Source: Caulobacteraceae bacterium
Lineage (GTDB): Bacteria > Pseudomonadota > Alphaproteobacteria > Caulobacterales > Caulobacteraceae
Direction: 5' to 3'
NCBI GenBank assembly: GCA_031291645.1
Contig: JARLIQ010000010.1
Coordinates: forward strand, 1 to 38,566
DNA: 38,566 nt
Each line of letters starts with the position of its first letter. Within the stretch, counting starts at the first letter, position 1. A model generated the notes under the pieces. That model saw only the letters and a program-made list of their open reading frames with translations. It did no database searches and was not told where the DNA came from. Made by a program: the position numbers and the translations under genes. Below are positions 8,866-18,672 of this stretch, one piece after another.

Positions 8866-9525
8866 GACCAAAGGATCTCCGCCATCTCCCGCGCCTACCA
8901 GAGCACCCTGCGCAAGCAACAGGCGGCGATGACCCGCGAGCGGATCCTCATGGCGGTCAAGGACCACCTGGAGACCCATGACATCGAGGCGCTGACCCTG
9001 CGGCGCGTCGCGGAACTGGCGGGCGTCTCCGCGCCGGCGGTCTATGCCCATTTCCCGGTGATGGACGACCTGGTGGCCGCCCTCTACCAGTGGCTGAAGC
9101 CGCGCCTGGGCCTGCTGGAGCCGCCGCCGCCGCTGGACAGGCTCGACCAGATGCCGGAGCGGCTGTTTCCCCTCTACGAGCAATACGGCGCCCTGCTGCG
9201 CAACCTGATGAACAAGCCTTCCTGGAACCGGCAGCGGGCGGCCGACGGCGCGCAGCGGCGCGGCGCCTGGATCGAGACGGTCGGGGCGGCGTTGCCCCGG
9301 CTTGCGCCCGAGCAGCGCCGGCGCGGCGCCCTGGCCATCGCGGCCTTCTGGACGCCCACCCATTGGCGCTGGCTGAGGGACGACTGCGGCCTTGGGCCGG
9401 ACGAGGCGCAGGCGCTCGCCGCCTGGACCATCCGCGCCCTGGTCGAGGCCCTGAAGACCGATCCCGCCGCACTTGCGTCCGTTCCGACAGCGGCGTCCCG
9501 GCCGCGCGCCATCGAGGAGGCCTGA
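8848..9525 (+). CDS. TetR-family transcriptional regulator
   Basis: A 225-residue protein. The HTH reads RERILMAVKDHLETHDIEAL followed by TLRRVAELAGVSAPAVYAHF, which is a standard TetR N-domain with the recognition helix at SAPAVYAHF. The rest is helical, ends in a WTIRALVEAL helix and probably binds a hydrophobic ligand. Start choice is uncertain. The ATG at 8848 lies inside a putative -10, whereas the ATG at 8929 (residue 28) has AGGCGG just upstream and still keeps the HTH. The next gene begins 2 bp after the stop, and its ribosome site (GAGGAGG) is inside the tetR 3' end, so the two are cotranscribed. Confidence 0.85.
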   Translation: MNLRYQDQRISAISRAYQSTLRKQQAAMTRERILMAVKDHLETHDIEALTLRRVAELAGVSAPAVYAHFPVMDDLVAALYQWLKPRLGLLEPPPPLDRLDQMPERLFPLYEQYGALLRNLMNKPSWNRQRAADGAQRRGAWIETVGAALPRLAPEQRRRGALAIAAFWTPTHWRWLRDDCGLGPDEAQALAAWTIRALVEALKTDPAALASVPTAASRPRAIEEA

Positions 9526-9527
9526 CC

Positions 9528-10004
9528 ATGATCCACCACTTTTCCATCGCCGCGCGTGATCCGGTGCTGGTCGCCGCCGTGCTCGCCGAGCTGATGGGCG
9601 GGCGGGACTATCCCTTCTCCGGCCCGCTCGCCGGCGCCCGGATGGCGGTGAGCGGCGAGCCCAACGGCGCCATGATCGAGGTCTATCCCGAGACCATCAC
9701 GCTGAAGCCGGGCGAGGCGGACGGCCCCGTTGTCTTCAGTCCCGGGGAGGCGGACGCGCGCTTTACGCCGTTCCACGCCCTGCTGTCGGTGCCGCTGGAC
9801 CGGCAGGCCATCGAGCGGATCGGCGAGCGCGTGGGCTGGCGGACCCGGTTCTTCAACCGCGGCCGGCCGGGCCAGCCGCCGGTGTTCAGCGTCATCGAGG
9901 TCTGGATCGAGAACCGCATCATGCTGGAGATCGTGCCCGCGGACATGGTCGCCCCCTACAAGCGGCACATGCAGTTCGAGACCCTGGACGCGCTCGGTCT
10001 CTAG
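9528..10004 (+). CDS. Small VOC/glyoxalase-like protein
   Basis: A 158-residue protein starting at an ATG 2 bp after the tetR stop, with GAGGAGG as ribosome site. The N-terminus MIHHFSIAARDPVLVAAVLAE has the beta-alpha pattern of vicinal-oxygen-chelate proteins (strand with paired His, then a helix), and a second half-module ends in EVWIENRIMLEIVP. The usual metal-ligand set is only partly apparent, so the enzyme class is not certain. Coupling to TetR suggests it is that regulator's target. It could also be called a hypothetical protein. Confidence 0.6.
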   Translation: MIHHFSIAARDPVLVAAVLAELMGGRDYPFSGPLAGARMAVSGEPNGAMIEVYPETITLKPGEADGPVVFSPGEADARFTPFHALLSVPLDRQAIERIGERVGWRTRFFNRGRPGQPPVFSVIEVWIENRIMLEIVPADMVAPYKRHMQFETLDALGL

Positions 10005-10034
10005 CGCGCCGGCGGGCGGCGGCCCTGCGACCGT

Positions 10035-10054
10035 CCCGCGCGGCGCCGCGCGGG
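10035..10054. repeat. 20-bp perfect GC palindrome upstream of carA
   Basis: CCCGCGCGGCGCCGCGCGGG is a perfect palindrome without spacer. It starts 31 nt after the stop of the VOC-like gene and ends one base before the -35 of the carA promoter. It could be the 3' hairpin of the tetR unit or a protein-binding site at the carA promoter. Confidence 0.5.
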
Positions 10055-10055
10055 G

Positions 10056-10084
10056 TTGACCCGCCTGCCCAGCCCCCCTAGATA
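10056..10084 (+). promoter_or_regulatory. carA: carA promoter
   Basis: TTGACC (10056-10061) and TAGATA (10079-10084) are 17 bp apart, a near-consensus sigma-70 promoter. Transcription would start near 10091 and give an 84-nt leader with its own hairpin. Confidence 0.65.
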
Positions 10085-10097
10085 CGCGGCCGTTTGC

Positions 10098-10129
10098 ACG
10101 GCGGGCGGGGGGCGACTCCGGCCCGCCGT
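10098..10129 (+). promoter_or_regulatory. Terminator-like hairpin in the carA leader
   Basis: ACGGCGGGC (10098-10106) pairs with GCCCGCCGT (10121-10129) around a 14-nt G-rich loop, followed by TTT. It begins only about 7 nt after the predicted transcription start and lies 45 nt before the carA ATG. A terminator-like stem at this place suggests attenuation, but I see no obvious competing antiterminator or leader peptide. Confidence 0.45.
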
Positions 10130-10174
10130 TTTGCAAGAATGCCCGTCCATCCCGACTCGAAGGAGGCCCCACCC

Positions 10175-11347
10175 ATGGCCAAGGCGCTGATGCCCGGAGC
10201 CACAGGCGTTCTGGCGCTTGCGGACGGGACCATCCTTCAGGGTTACGGCGTCGGCGCGGTCGGCCACGCGGTCGGCGAGGTCTGCTTCAACACCGCCATG
10301 AGCGGCTATCAGGAGATCCTGACCGACCCCTCCTACATGGCCCAGATCGTGGCCTTCACCTTCCCCCACATCGGCAACGTCGGGACCAACGTCGAGGACA
10401 TCGAACAGTTCGGCCAGGGCGCTGCGACCTCGGCGCGCGGCGCGATCTTCCGCGACCTGCCGACCGCCCCGGCCAGCTGGCGGGCCGACGGCGACCTGGA
10501 CTCCTGGCTGAAGCGGCGCGGCGTCGTGGCGCTGGCCGGCGTCGACACCCGCGCGCTGACGCTCGCCATCCGCGAGAAGGGGATGCCGCACGCGGTGATC
10601 GCCCACGATCCGGACGGCGCCTTCGACCTGGACGCCCTGGTCGAACAGGCCCGCGCCTGGCCGGGCCTCGTCGGCCTCGACCTCGCCAAGGACGCCACCT
10701 GCCTGCAGCCCTTCACCTTCGACGAGGGCCTATGGCGCTGGCCGGACGGCTACGCCAAGGCCGGCGAGCCGAAGTACGAGGTCGTGGTGCTGGACTACGG
10801 GATCAAGCGCAACATCCTGCGCGCCCTGACCAGCATCGGCGCCCGCGCCACCGTCCTGCCGGCCACCACCTCCGCCGAGGAGATCCTGGCCCGCAACCCC
10901 GACGGGGTCCTGCTGTCCAACGGCCCCGGCGATCCGGCCGCAACCGGCGAATACGCGGTGCCCGAGATCAGGAAGCTGGTCGACAGCGGCAAGCCGGTGT
11001 TCGGCATCTGCCTCGGCCACCAGATGCTGGCGCTCGCGCTCGGCGCGCGCACGGTGAAGATGGACCAGGGCCACCACGGCGCGAACCATCCGGTCAAGGA
11101 CCTGACCACCGGCAAGGTCGAGATCGTCTCGATGAACCACGGCTTCACCGTCGATCGCGACACCCTGCCCGAGGCGGTGGTCGAGACCCACGTCTCGCTG
11201 TTCGACGGCAGCAACGCCGGCATCGCGCTGAAGGACCGGCCGGTGTTCTCGGTCCAGCACCACCCCGAGGCCTCGCCCGGCCCGACCGACAGCCTCTACC
11301 TGTTCGAGCGCTTCGCCGGGCTGATGGACGGCGCCTCGAACGCCTGA
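10175..11347 (+). CDS. carA: Carbamoyl-phosphate synthase small subunit
   Basis: A 390-residue glutaminase subunit that supplies ammonia to CarB for carbamoyl phosphate, the shared precursor of arginine and pyrimidines. The ATG at 10175 follows AAGGAGG. The N-terminal half has the CarA-specific domain ([28 protein letters not shown]). The C-terminal class I amidotransferase carries the triad Cys279 (GICLGHQ), His363 and Glu365 (QHHPEAS). A longer frame upstream exists but has no ribosome site. Unlike the adjacent carA-carB arrangement of many bacteria, carB starts 7.6 kb downstream with its own promoter. Confidence 0.97.
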   Translation: MAKALMPGATGVLALADGTILQGYGVGAVGHAVGEVCFNTAMSGYQEILTDPSYMAQIVAFTFPHIGNVGTNVEDIEQFGQGAATSARGAIFRDLPTAPASWRADGDLDSWLKRRGVVALAGVDTRALTLAIREKGMPHAVIAHDPDGAFDLDALVEQARAWPGLVGLDLAKDATCLQPFTFDEGLWRWPDGYAKAGEPKYEVVVLDYGIKRNILRALTSIGARATVLPATTSAEEILARNPDGVLLSNGPGDPAATGEYAVPEIRKLVDSGKPVFGICLGHQMLALALGARTVKMDQGHHGANHPVKDLTTGKVEIVSMNHGFTVDRDTLPEAVVETHVSLFDGSNAGIALKDRPVFSVQHHPEASPGPTDSLYLFERFAGLMDGASNA

Positions 11348-11354
11348 CGACGGC

Positions 11355-11372
11355 CCTGGAGCCCGTTCCAGG
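11355..11372. terminator. Short hairpin between convergent carA and SHOCT gene
   Basis: CCTGGA-gcccgt-TCCAGG fills most of the 27 bp between the carA stop and the stop of the convergent minus-strand gene. The 6-bp stem is GC-rich but lacks a T tract; its location supports a weak bidirectional terminator. Confidence 0.4.
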
Positions 11373-11374
11373 CG

Positions 11375-12037
11375 TCAGAGCGAGCCGATGATCTTGGCCT
11401 TGATCGCCTCGAACTCGGCGTCGGTGATCAGGCCCTGGACCAGCATCTCCTTCGCGCGGGCGAGCCTTTGCGCCGGGTCTTCCGCGCGGTGCTCGATCCG
11501 GGCGGCGCCCTCGAGCGGGACGTCGGCCGCAGGGCCCCGCGGATAGAGGCCGGTGGCGATCTGCACCCCGCCGGCGTTGGCGCGCATCTCTTCCAGCGAG
11601 CGGACGCGGCGCTTCTCGCGCCAGACCTGGCCCTGGGCCTGGCATTCCCGGTAGAGGGCCTGGGCGGGCTCGATCCGCAGGCCCGAGACGTGCAGGTCCT
11701 GGCTGGCGCCCTCGCCGACGGCGGTGTCGGACAGGTTGGCGCTGTACTCGATGGTCAGGCTGGCCGAGATCATGCCGACCGACAGCCGCGCCTCCTTCAG
11801 GTCCTGCCAGCGCACGTCGGTCATGTCGTAGCCGCCGAGCAGGCGGCGGGTCAGGAAGATGAAGCGGCCGGTCGTGGCGGCGGCGAGGTGGCGGCGATGC
11901 CAGAGCGCGTAGAGGCGGTGCTGCAGGGCGCAGGCCACCACGCTCTCGCCGCTGATCAGGACGCTCTGCAGCTGCGCCCACGCCGCGCCGCCTCCCGCGC
12001 CGTCCGCCACGTCCTGGCGCTCGATGGCTTCCGTCAT
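11375..12037 (-). CDS. SHOCT-domain protein of unknown function
   Basis: A 220-residue soluble protein. The last 35 residues (DPAQRLARAKEMLVQGLITDAEFEAIKAKI, quoted in parts: AKEMLVQGLITDAEFEAIK) are a SHOCT motif, a short helical pair often found at the C-terminus of oligomeric bacterial proteins. The middle part (GRFIFLTRRLLGGYDMTDVR, then DLKEARLSVGMISASLTI) resembles a bacterial PH-like domain as found in proteins such as YokE. The ATG at 12037 has GGGAA upstream; longer in-frame extensions have no support. It diverges from the MHS transporter gene with a 164-bp gap in which I found no convincing promoter. No function can be assigned. Confidence 0.7.
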   Translation of the reverse strand: MTEAIERQDVADGAGGGAAWAQLQSVLISGESVVACALQHRLYALWHRRHLAAATTGRFIFLTRRLLGGYDMTDVRWQDLKEARLSVGMISASLTIEYSANLSDTAVGEGASQDLHVSGLRIEPAQALYRECQAQGQVWREKRRVRSLEEMRANAGGVQIATGLYPRGPAADVPLEGAARIEHRAEDPAQRLARAKEMLVQGLITDAEFEAIKAKIIGSL

Positions 12038-12201
12038 GACGATTCCCGCTTCCCGCCGCTGCGGCCGCCGACTAGCACGATTTGGCCGCCGCTCCAGTCG
12101 GTGAACGCCACCGGTGGCGGCATTTTGGCCGTGCGCGCCGCGCGCTTGACCTGGCGGCGCGCGGCCGCCATGTCGGACGCTGGCGACGAGGATTTCAGCA
12201 G

Positions 12202-13482
12202 ATGCCGACCAAGCCGGGGGACGGGCCGTCCCATCATCGGGTGCTGCTCGCCAGCCTGGTCGGCACGGCGGTCGAGTTCTACGACTTCTACATCTATGCG
12301 ACGGCGGCCTCGCTGGTGTTCGGGCCGATGTTCTTCCCCGCCGCCTCGCCGTCGGCCCAGCTCCTGGCCGCCTACGCCAGCTTCGGCCTCGCCTTCCTGG
12401 CCCGGCCGGTGGGCGCGATCGTGTTCGGCCATTTCGGCGACCGGATCGGGCGCAAGTCGACCCTGGTCTCCTCGCTGCTGCTGATGGGCGGCTCGACCGT
12501 GGCGATCGGGCTTCTGCCGAGCTACGCAACGGCCGGCTGGGCGGCGCCGCTGCTGCTGTGCCTGCTGCGCTTCGGCCAGGGCTTCGGGCTCGGCGGCGAG
12601 TGGGGCGGCGCGGCCCTGCTGGCGGTCGAGAACGCGCCCGAGAACCGCAAGGCCTGGTTCGGCATGTTCCCCCAGCTGGGCGCGCCGGTCGGCTTCATCG
12701 CCGCCAACGGCCTCTTCCTGCTGCTGGGGCTGCTGCTGACTCCGGCGGAGTTCAAGGCCTGGGGCTGGCGCCTGCCGTTCCTGGCCAGCGCGGCCCTGGT
12801 CGGCCTGGGCCTCTGGGTGCGGCTGAAACTGACCGAGACGCCGGCCTTCCAGGCCGCGCTGCACGCCGCGCCGCCGCCGCGCGTGCCCCTGGCCGAGCTC
12901 TTGCGCCTCTACCCCCGCGAGACGCTGGGCGGCGCCTTCGCGGTGGTGGCCTGTTTCGCCATCTTCTACCTGGCGACCGCCTTCGCCCTCGGCTACGGCA
13001 CGACCACCCTGGGCTACGACCGGCGGGTCTTCCTGGGCGTCGAGCTGGCGGCGATCGTCTTCCTGGCCATCGGCATCGTCGCGGCCGCCCGGCTGTCCGA
13101 CCAGAGCAATCCGCGCCGCGTGCTCGTGGCCGGCTGCGGCCTGACCGTGCTCGTCGGCCTCTTGCTCCCGCCGATGCTGGGCTCGGGCTCGCTGCTGCAG
13201 ATCTGGCTGTTCCTGTCGCTGGCCCTGCTGGTCATGGGCTTCGTCTACGGCCCGCTGGGCGCCTGGCTGCCCAGCCTGTTTCCCGCCCGCGTGCGCTACA
13301 CCGGCGCGTCGATGGCCTTCAACGTCGGCGGCATCATCGGCGGCGGCCTCGCGCCCATGATCGCCCAGGCCCTGGCCAACCACGGCGGCCTGCGCTGGGT
13401 CGGCCTCTACCTGGCCGCCGCCGCGGTCATCAGCCTGGTCGGGCTGCTCCCGCTCAAGCGCGGCGCCGAAGCCGCCTCATAG
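12202..13482 (+). CDS. MFS transporter of the metabolite:H+ symporter (MHS) family
   Basis: A 426-residue inner-membrane protein with about 12 hydrophobic segments. MHS signatures are clear: VGTAVEFYDFYIYATAA in TM1, the loop 2-3 motif RPVGAIVFGHFGDRIGRKST, GEWGGAALLAVENAP after TM4, and VRYTGASMAFNVGGIIGGG near TM11. The family imports organic acids, osmolytes or aromatic acids such as alpha-ketoglutarate, proline/betaine or shikimate with protons; the substrate here is not deducible. The ATG at 12202 has GAGGA upstream. Its stop overlaps the stop of the convergent S9 peptidase gene by 6 bp (TCATAG read on both strands). Confidence 0.9.
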   Translation: MPTKPGDGPSHHRVLLASLVGTAVEFYDFYIYATAASLVFGPMFFPAASPSAQLLAAYASFGLAFLARPVGAIVFGHFGDRIGRKSTLVSSLLLMGGSTVAIGLLPSYATAGWAAPLLLCLLRFGQGFGLGGEWGGAALLAVENAPENRKAWFGMFPQLGAPVGFIAANGLFLLLGLLLTPAEFKAWGWRLPFLASAALVGLGLWVRLKLTETPAFQAALHAAPPPRVPLAELLRLYPRETLGGAFAVVACFAIFYLATAFALGYGTTTLGYDRRVFLGVELAAIVFLAIGIVAAARLSDQSNPRRVLVAGCGLTVLVGLLLPPMLGSGSLLQIWLFLSLALLVMGFVYGPLGAWLPSLFPARVRYTGASMAFNVGGIIGGGLAPMIAQALANHGGLRWVGLYLAAAAVISLVGLLPLKRGAEAAS

Positions 13483-15549
13483 GCCCCCGGGCTTGCAGCC
13501 GTCCTTCAGGAAGGCGTCGACCTCGACCAGCTGGCGCTCGGCCATGGCCGGGGTCCAGGTCACGAACTGGTGGCCCATGTCGGGGATCTCCACCAGCTTG
13601 TAGGGCTTGCCGGCGGCCTTGAGCGCGGCGGCGAACTTGCGCGACTGGGCGACGTCGACGGTCTGGTCCCGGTCGCCGTGATAGAGCAGCACCGGGATCT
13701 GCGCCTCGCGGGCGTGCTCGAGCGCGTCCAGGCCCTTGATGGTCGGGTGCTGGAACTCGCGCTGGAAGCGGTTGTCGAAGGTGGCGTGCTCCAGCGAGGC
13801 CAGGTCGCCCGCCCCGGCGCCCGAGATGGCGCACTGGTAGAGGCCGTTCGGCCGGATGGAGGCCGCGAGCGCGGCGTAGCCGCCGTAGGAATAGCCGAAC
13901 ATGACCACCCGCGCCGGATCGGCGATCTTCTGGGCGACCAGCCATTTGACCCCGTCGTCCTTGTCGTCCTGCATCTTCTGGCCCCACTCGCCGTCGCCGG
14001 CGCGCCAGAGCTTCTGGCCCCAGCCTTCCGAGCCGCGGAACTGGGGCTGCAGCACCGCATAGCCGCGGGCGGCGAAATACTGGGTCCAGCCGGTGACGTC
14101 CCAGCCGTATTCGTCCCGCGCCCAGGGCCCGCCGTGCGGCTCGATCAGCGTCGGATAGGGGCCCGGCCCATAGACGGCCTTGGGCGGGGTGGTCAGGAAG
14201 GCCGGGATCATCAGCCCGTCGCGCGCCGGATATTCGACGAGGCGCCCGTCGCCGAGCGCCGCCGGGTCGATCCACGGCCGCGCCTTGCCCAGGAGGGCGA
14301 GCTGGGTCCCACCCGTCAGCAGATAGTATTCGCCCGGATTCTTGGGGCCGGACTTCTCGACGACGATGAACCTGCGGTCGTCCGACCAGCCGGTCAGGGT
14401 CACCGCCGCCTCGTCGGGCGTGGCGATGGTGGCCCGCAGGCCGGTTCCGGGATCGGTCCAGTCGACCGGCATCGTCCTGGCCCCCAGCGCCTGGGCCACG
14501 CCCTTGGCGATCGAGTCCATCCGCTCGTCGGTCCAGTAGATGTCGTAGCCCTGGTCGAGCACGCCGAAGCCCAGCACCGCGCCGTAGTCGGCCTTGTCGC
14601 GCGACTGGACCACCCGCGCCGGGAGCAGGCTGGTCCCGACGTCGAACAGCTTGTGGGCGAACACCGGCTCCAAGAGCTTCCGCTGGCGGATGTCGTAGGC
14701 GTAGACCGCCGTCTTGTCTCCGCCGTTGGTGGTCGACAGGTAGACGACGTTCGGATCGGTGGTGAAGGCCGCCAGCCGTGTCAGGGAGCGGTCGCGGGCG
14801 TAGGAGCGGAAATGCTCCTCCCACTTGCCGCTGTCGGGGCTCTTGAGCCACAAGGCGATGTAGACCCGGCCGTTGTCGTAGTTCAGCTCCTCCTTGGCGC
14901 GCAGCTCGCCGTTCAGGTCCGCGGCGTAGCTCGAGAACCGCTCCGAGCCCTGTTCGATCCGCTCGGCCCGGCCGCTGTAGACGTCGACCTTGTAGATGTC
15001 GCCCCGGCCCTCCAGGCGCTCGTCCTCGACCAGCACGTTCTGGGGATCGCGCGGCAGGGACGAGATCAGTTCGGCGTCGCTCAGCCGGTCGACGAAGGCC
15101 TCTGTCTCGGACTGGAGCGCCCGCTGCTCGGGCAGCAGCGGCGTCCAGACCTTGCCGTCCAGGTCGGTCACGTACTGTTTGGTGACATGGCCGCGCGTCA
15201 CCCCGACCGTCAGGGTCTGGATGGCGGTGACCAGCAGCCGGTCGTTCTTGAGGAAGCCCACGCGCAGGAAGCGCATGTGGGCCGAACCCAGGTTCACCGG
15301 CTTGGCGCCCGGCGCGTCGGTGCGCCAGACCGAGATGATCGGCGTCACGCCGTCCGGCGAGGTCAGGGCGACGATGTGGGCCCCGTCGGGCGAGATCGAG
15401 ACGTTCCAGATCGCCGCATCGCGCGCAAAGTCGTGCGCGCTGGGTATGGGGGCGCCGGCCGCGGCCGCCCGGGCGGCGCCGGCAAGGCCAAGCGCCATGG
15501 CGGCGAGCGCCAGGCCGCGCCGCATCGAACCCCTCCGGATAAGCAACAT
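13477..15549 (-). CDS. Exported S9-family prolyl oligopeptidase-like serine peptidase
   Basis: A 690-residue peptidase. The ATG at 15547-15549 has GGGGAG upstream and a signal peptide (RRGLALAAMALGLAGAARA); a start 32 codons further up would hide it. The N-terminal half forms a beta-propeller with WNVSISPDGAHIVAL-type blades. The C-terminal alpha/beta hydrolase has Ser554 (GYSYGGYA), Asp628 (HGDRDQTV) and His660 (DMGHQF), the S9 triad; it resembles acylaminoacyl/dipeptidyl peptidases. Proteins of this type cleave oligopeptides in the periplasm. It follows the TonB-dependent receptor gene by 99 bp on the same strand, so the pair is probably cotranscribed and acts in peptide uptake and breakdown. 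Confidence 0.92.
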   Translation of the reverse strand: MLLIRRGSMRRGLALAAMALGLAGAARAAAAGAPIPSAHDFARDAAIWNVSISPDGAHIVALTSPDGVTPIISVWRTDAPGAKPVNLGSAHMRFLRVGFLKNDRLLVTAIQTLTVGVTRGHVTKQYVTDLDGKVWTPLLPEQRALQSETEAFVDRLSDAELISSLPRDPQNVLVEDERLEGRGDIYKVDVYSGRAERIEQGSERFSSYAADLNGELRAKEELNYDNGRVYIALWLKSPDSGKWEEHFRSYARDRSLTRLAAFTTDPNVVYLSTTNGGDKTAVYAYDIRQRKLLEPVFAHKLFDVGTSLLPARVVQSRDKADYGAVLGFGVLDQGYDIYWTDERMDSIAKGVAQALGARTMPVDWTDPGTGLRATIATPDEAAVTLTGWSDDRRFIVVEKSGPKNPGEYYLLTGGTQLALLGKARPWIDPAALGDGRLVEYPARDGLMIPAFLTTPPKAVYGPGPYPTLIEPHGGPWARDEYGWDVTGWTQYFAARGYAVLQPQFRGSEGWGQKLWRAGDGEWGQKMQDDKDDGVKWLVAQKIADPARVVMFGYSYGGYAALAASIRPNGLYQCAISGAGAGDLASLEHATFDNRFQREFQHPTIKGLDALEHAREAQIPVLLYHGDRDQTVDVAQSRKFAAALKAAGKPYKLVEIPDMGHQFVTWTPAMAERQLVEVDAFLKDGCKPGGL

Positions 15550-15648
15550 ACTCTCCCCGCAGCTTTCGCGATCAGCTCGCGCCTGTTCCGAGCGATAGTC
15601 CGGCGGGCCGGCCGGCGGCGCAACCGGCCGCCGCGCCGGCCCCATGCT

Positions 15649-18591
15649 CTAGAAGTCCTTGCTCAGCGTCAGGAAGACCGTGCGGCCGTACAGGTTCAGG
15701 TTGCCGTAGCCGTTGGCGAATTCACCGACGCGCGACGCGTAGGCGGTGTCCGGGTTGTTGCTGATCACCGGCGGATAGGTGTTGAACAGGTCCCGCACGC
15801 CGACGGTCGCGCGCCACTTGTCGCCCTCATAGGTGAGCGACAGCGTGTGGTAGAGCTGGGCCTTCTGGTATTCCAGATACCGGCCGCCGGGGGTCTCGCC
15901 GGTCAGCGAATATTCGCTCTGGTCGCCCAGGTAGTTCATGGTCCAGGCTACCAGCCAGTCGTCGTGCTTGAACCGGAACTGGGCGTTGGCCACCCAGCGC
16001 GGCTCGCCGAAGGTGCCGGTGTAGTTGGTGAAGCCGCTGCCCGGGAACAGCTCCTGCTTGTCCTCGATGGCGTAGGTGGCGTCGCCGTCGAAGCTGAACT
16101 CGCCGAAGCTGAACTTGCGCCGGTAGCTGGCGCTCATGTCGATGCCCGAGACGATCTGCTCGGCGATATTGAGGTAGGAGTCGTTGATCAGCGCGATGTT
16201 GTTGTTGGCGTCGCGCGACGAGACCAGGGTGCAGTAGGGCGAGCCGTTGCGGAACTGGGCGCTGTCGTAGCAGAGGTTGAGGATATTGGCCGCGCCGAGG
16301 GTGGCGATCTCGTTGTCGACCTCGATGTGGAAATAGGTGACGCTGACCTGCAGGTCGGCGAACGACGGCTGCCAGACCGGGCCGACGGTCAGGTTCTTCG
16401 AGGTTTCGGACTTCAGCCGTCCGAGCGCGCCCTGGGTGAAGACCTCAGGCGTGCTGGAATAGCCGACGAAGTTGGTCGGCAGGCCTTCGGACGCGCAGTT
16501 CTTGTAGAGGTTCGAGGTCGGCGAGGCGGACGCGCCGTAGTTCTGGCAGGGGTCGGTGGCGTAGGTGTAGCTGGTCTGCGCCGCCAGGTAGTTCTCGTAC
16601 AGGGCCGGCCCGCGGAACGAGGTGCCGTAGGTCGCCCGGACACGCAGCGAGGGCACGATCTGCCAGTTCAGGCCGACCTTGTAGGTCGTGTCCTGGCCGC
16701 CGGTGCGGTAGTCGGTGAACCGGCCGGACGCGTTCAGCGTCAGCATGTCGATCAGCGGGACGCCCTTGATCAGCGGCGCCTCGCCCTCGACATAGAGCTC
16801 GATCACATCGTCGTTGCCCTTGGTGATCCCGGCGCTCGACAGGCCGTAATAGTCGTTGGCGACCGCATACTTGCCCGGATAGTCGTAGATCTGGTCGTAG
16901 CGGGCCTCGATCCCCACCACGCCCTGGACCTCGCCCGCCGGCAGCTTGAACAGCGGCCCGTTGGCGGTCGCGTCGAAGACGACCTGATCGTAGTTGGTGT
17001 AGCCGCTGTCGAAGGTGCGGATATAGGCCAGCGCCGGGTCGGTGGCCAGGGCCGCCGAGCTCTCGAACATGTCGAGCGGGTGACAGTTGGACGACGGGTT
17101 CCCGACGTTGACCGCGCAGGTGTAGCCCAGCCCGTCTAGCGGATTGGTCCGCACGAGCGCCGGGTTGGTGCCGGCCGGCGCCACCACCACGTTCAGCGCG
17201 TTCTCGAACCGGTCGGTCAGCACGGTCTGGGTCCGGTAGGTCGCGCGCGAGAAGCCGTAGACGATCGAGCTGTCCCAGGTCCAGCCGTGCAGGAGGGAGC
17301 CGAAGTCGCCGCGCAGGCCGAACAGCGCCCGGCCGGCCCAGACGTTCTGCGAGTCCTGGGCCACGGGCATGGTCAGGATCGGGGCGACATAGTCGCCGAA
17401 CGGATTGAAGGGGCTGTAGGAGACATTGACGATGTCCTGATCGGAGGACGGGAACAGCTGCGGCAGGAAGGCCGCCTGCTGCGAGCGGCGGTTGGTCACC
17501 AGGTCCTCGAAGTAGAACTCCATGTGGTTGGGCAGGTCGACGCCGCCGATCAGGGTGAAGGCCGCCCGCTGGCTGGGCGAAATCGCGTCGACGTCGGCCG
17601 TGCGCGGGTCGGTGGCGATGTTGGTCTGCCGCGGAACCGTGCCGAACGAATCCTGCTGGAACGGCGAATAGGGGAACAGCGCCCCTTTCGAGGCGTCGTA
17701 GACCCAGGTCCCACCGGTGCTGTAGTCTTCGACGTAGTTGGTCTGGGTGTTGGCGCAGTAGGCCGAGCCGTCCGCATAGCTGCGGCCGAACTTGTAGCCG
17801 CCGCCGGTCGGCAGCCGCTGCAGCTCCAAGGGGCAGGCGCCGCCGGGCAGGTCCTTGATCTTCAACGCATTCTGCTGGAAGTACTGCAGGCCGAACAGGA
17901 TATGGTAGTTGTCCCGGACGCGGCCGCCGGAGACGGCGACCTCGAACTGGTCGCCCGCCCCGGTGGTCGGCAGGGCGTCGTTGGTCTCGATGTTCAGCCC
18001 GTCGAACTTGTCGCGGGTGATGATGTTGACCACCCCGCCGATGGCGTCTGAGCCGTAGATCGACGAGGCCCCGTCCTTGAGGATCTCGTAGCGGTCGACC
18101 AGGGCGTCCGGGATCACGTTCAGGTCCACCGCCGCGACCGTCCCGCTGACCCCCGCGGGGTTCAGCCGGCGCCCGTTCAGCAGCACCAGGGTCCGCTGGC
18201 CGCCGAGACCGCGCAGGGACAGGGAATCGACCCCCGCCCCGCCATTCACGACATAGCCGCTGAACTGGTTGTTGATCTGCACGTAGCCCGCGGCCGCGGT
18301 GCTGCCCTGCAGGATCGCGCCGGCGCCGAACTGGCCCTCGAGCTTGGAATCCTGGGTGGTGATGATCTGCACCGGCGCCGGCGAATTGTACTGCGTATGT
18401 TTCAGGTGCGAGCCGGTGACTACCAGCTCGTCGACCGTGGTCTGCTCCCTGTCCTTCTTCGGCGCGCTCGCCGGCGCGGGCGGCGCCGCACCGGTGGATT
18501 CGGTCTGCGCGCAGACGATATCCGGCGCGCTCGCCGCTGCGGCCAACAACAGGCCAGCCGCGCCAACCAACAGTTTTTGTTTGAGAATCAT
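15649..18591 (-). CDS. TonB-dependent outer-membrane receptor
   Basis: A 980-residue receptor. From the ATG at 18589-18591 (GGGGGC-rich leader) come a signal peptide (residues about 1-28, cleavage near VCAQ), a Pro/Ala linker, a TonB box DELVVTG (54-60), and a plug with [20 protein letters not shown] and [21 protein letters not shown] 22-strand barrel follows, and the final strand [13 protein letters not shown] ends in phenylalanine, the BAM recognition signal. The class with [19 protein letters not shown]-type plugs (iron.siderophore/peptide/carbohydrate receptors) is very common in Caulobacterales. The S9 peptidase downstream points to peptides rather than iron, as an inference. A 41-residue N-terminal extension of the frame was rejected because it precedes the signal peptide. 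Confidence 0.95.
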   Translation of the reverse strand: MILKQKLLVGAAGLLLAAAASAPDIVCAQTESTGAAPPAPASAPKKDREQTTVDELVVTGSHLKHTQYNSPAPVQIITTQDSKLEGQFGAGAILQGSTAAAGYVQINNQFSGYVVNGGAGVDSLSLRGLGGQRTLVLLNGRRLNPAGVSGTVAAVDLNVIPDALVDRYEILKDGASSIYGSDAIGGVVNIITRDKFDGLNIETNDALPTTGAGDQFEVAVSGGRVRDNYHILFGLQYFQQNALKIKDLPGGACPLELQRLPTGGGYKFGRSYADGSAYCANTQTNYVEDYSTGGTWVYDASKGALFPYSPFQQDSFGTVPRQTNIATDPRTADVDAISPSQRAAFTLIGGVDLPNHMEFYFEDLVTNRRSQQAAFLPQLFPSSDQDIVNVSYSPFNPFGDYVAPILTMPVAQDSQNVWAGRALFGLRGDFGSLLHGWTWDSSIVYGFSRATYRTQTVLTDRFENALNVVVAPAGTNPALVRTNPLDGLGYTCAVNVGNPSSNCHPLDMFESSAALATDPALAYIRTFDSGYTNYDQVVFDATANGPLFKLPAGEVQGVVGIEARYDQIYDYPGKYAVANDYYGLSSAGITKGNDDVIELYVEGEAPLIKGVPLIDMLTLNASGRFTDYRTGGQDTTYKVGLNWQIVPSLRVRATYGTSFRGPALYENYLAAQTSYTYATDPCQNYGASASPTSNLYKNCASEGLPTNFVGYSSTPEVFTQGALGRLKSETSKNLTVGPVWQPSFADLQVSVTYFHIEVDNEIATLGAANILNLCYDSAQFRNGSPYCTLVSSRDANNNIALINDSYLNIAEQIVSGIDMSASYRRKFSFGEFSFDGDATYAIEDKQELFPGSGFTNYTGTFGEPRWVANAQFRFKHDDWLVAWTMNYLGDQSEYSLTGETPGGRYLEYQKAQLYHTLSLTYEGDKWRATVGVRDLFNTYPPVISNNPDTAYASRVGEFANGYGNLNLYGRTVFLTLSKDF

Positions 18592-18672
18592 GTCCGGGCC
18601 CCCAAGCCACAATCCCTGGGGGCGCGCCGTCTCGTGCCCGGCGCGAAAACCCCCGCCAATCAACCTGCGAAC

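Noticed and set aside
12146-12173. TTGACC as the -35 of a promoter for the MHS transporter
   Set aside because: No acceptable -10 (no TA-containing hexamer) follows at 15-19 bp.
13570-17139. 1189-codon frame antisense to the S9 peptidase and receptor
   Set aside because: Spans two clear genes on the other strand, with Gly/Arg/Val-rich composition typical of GC-driven shadow frames.
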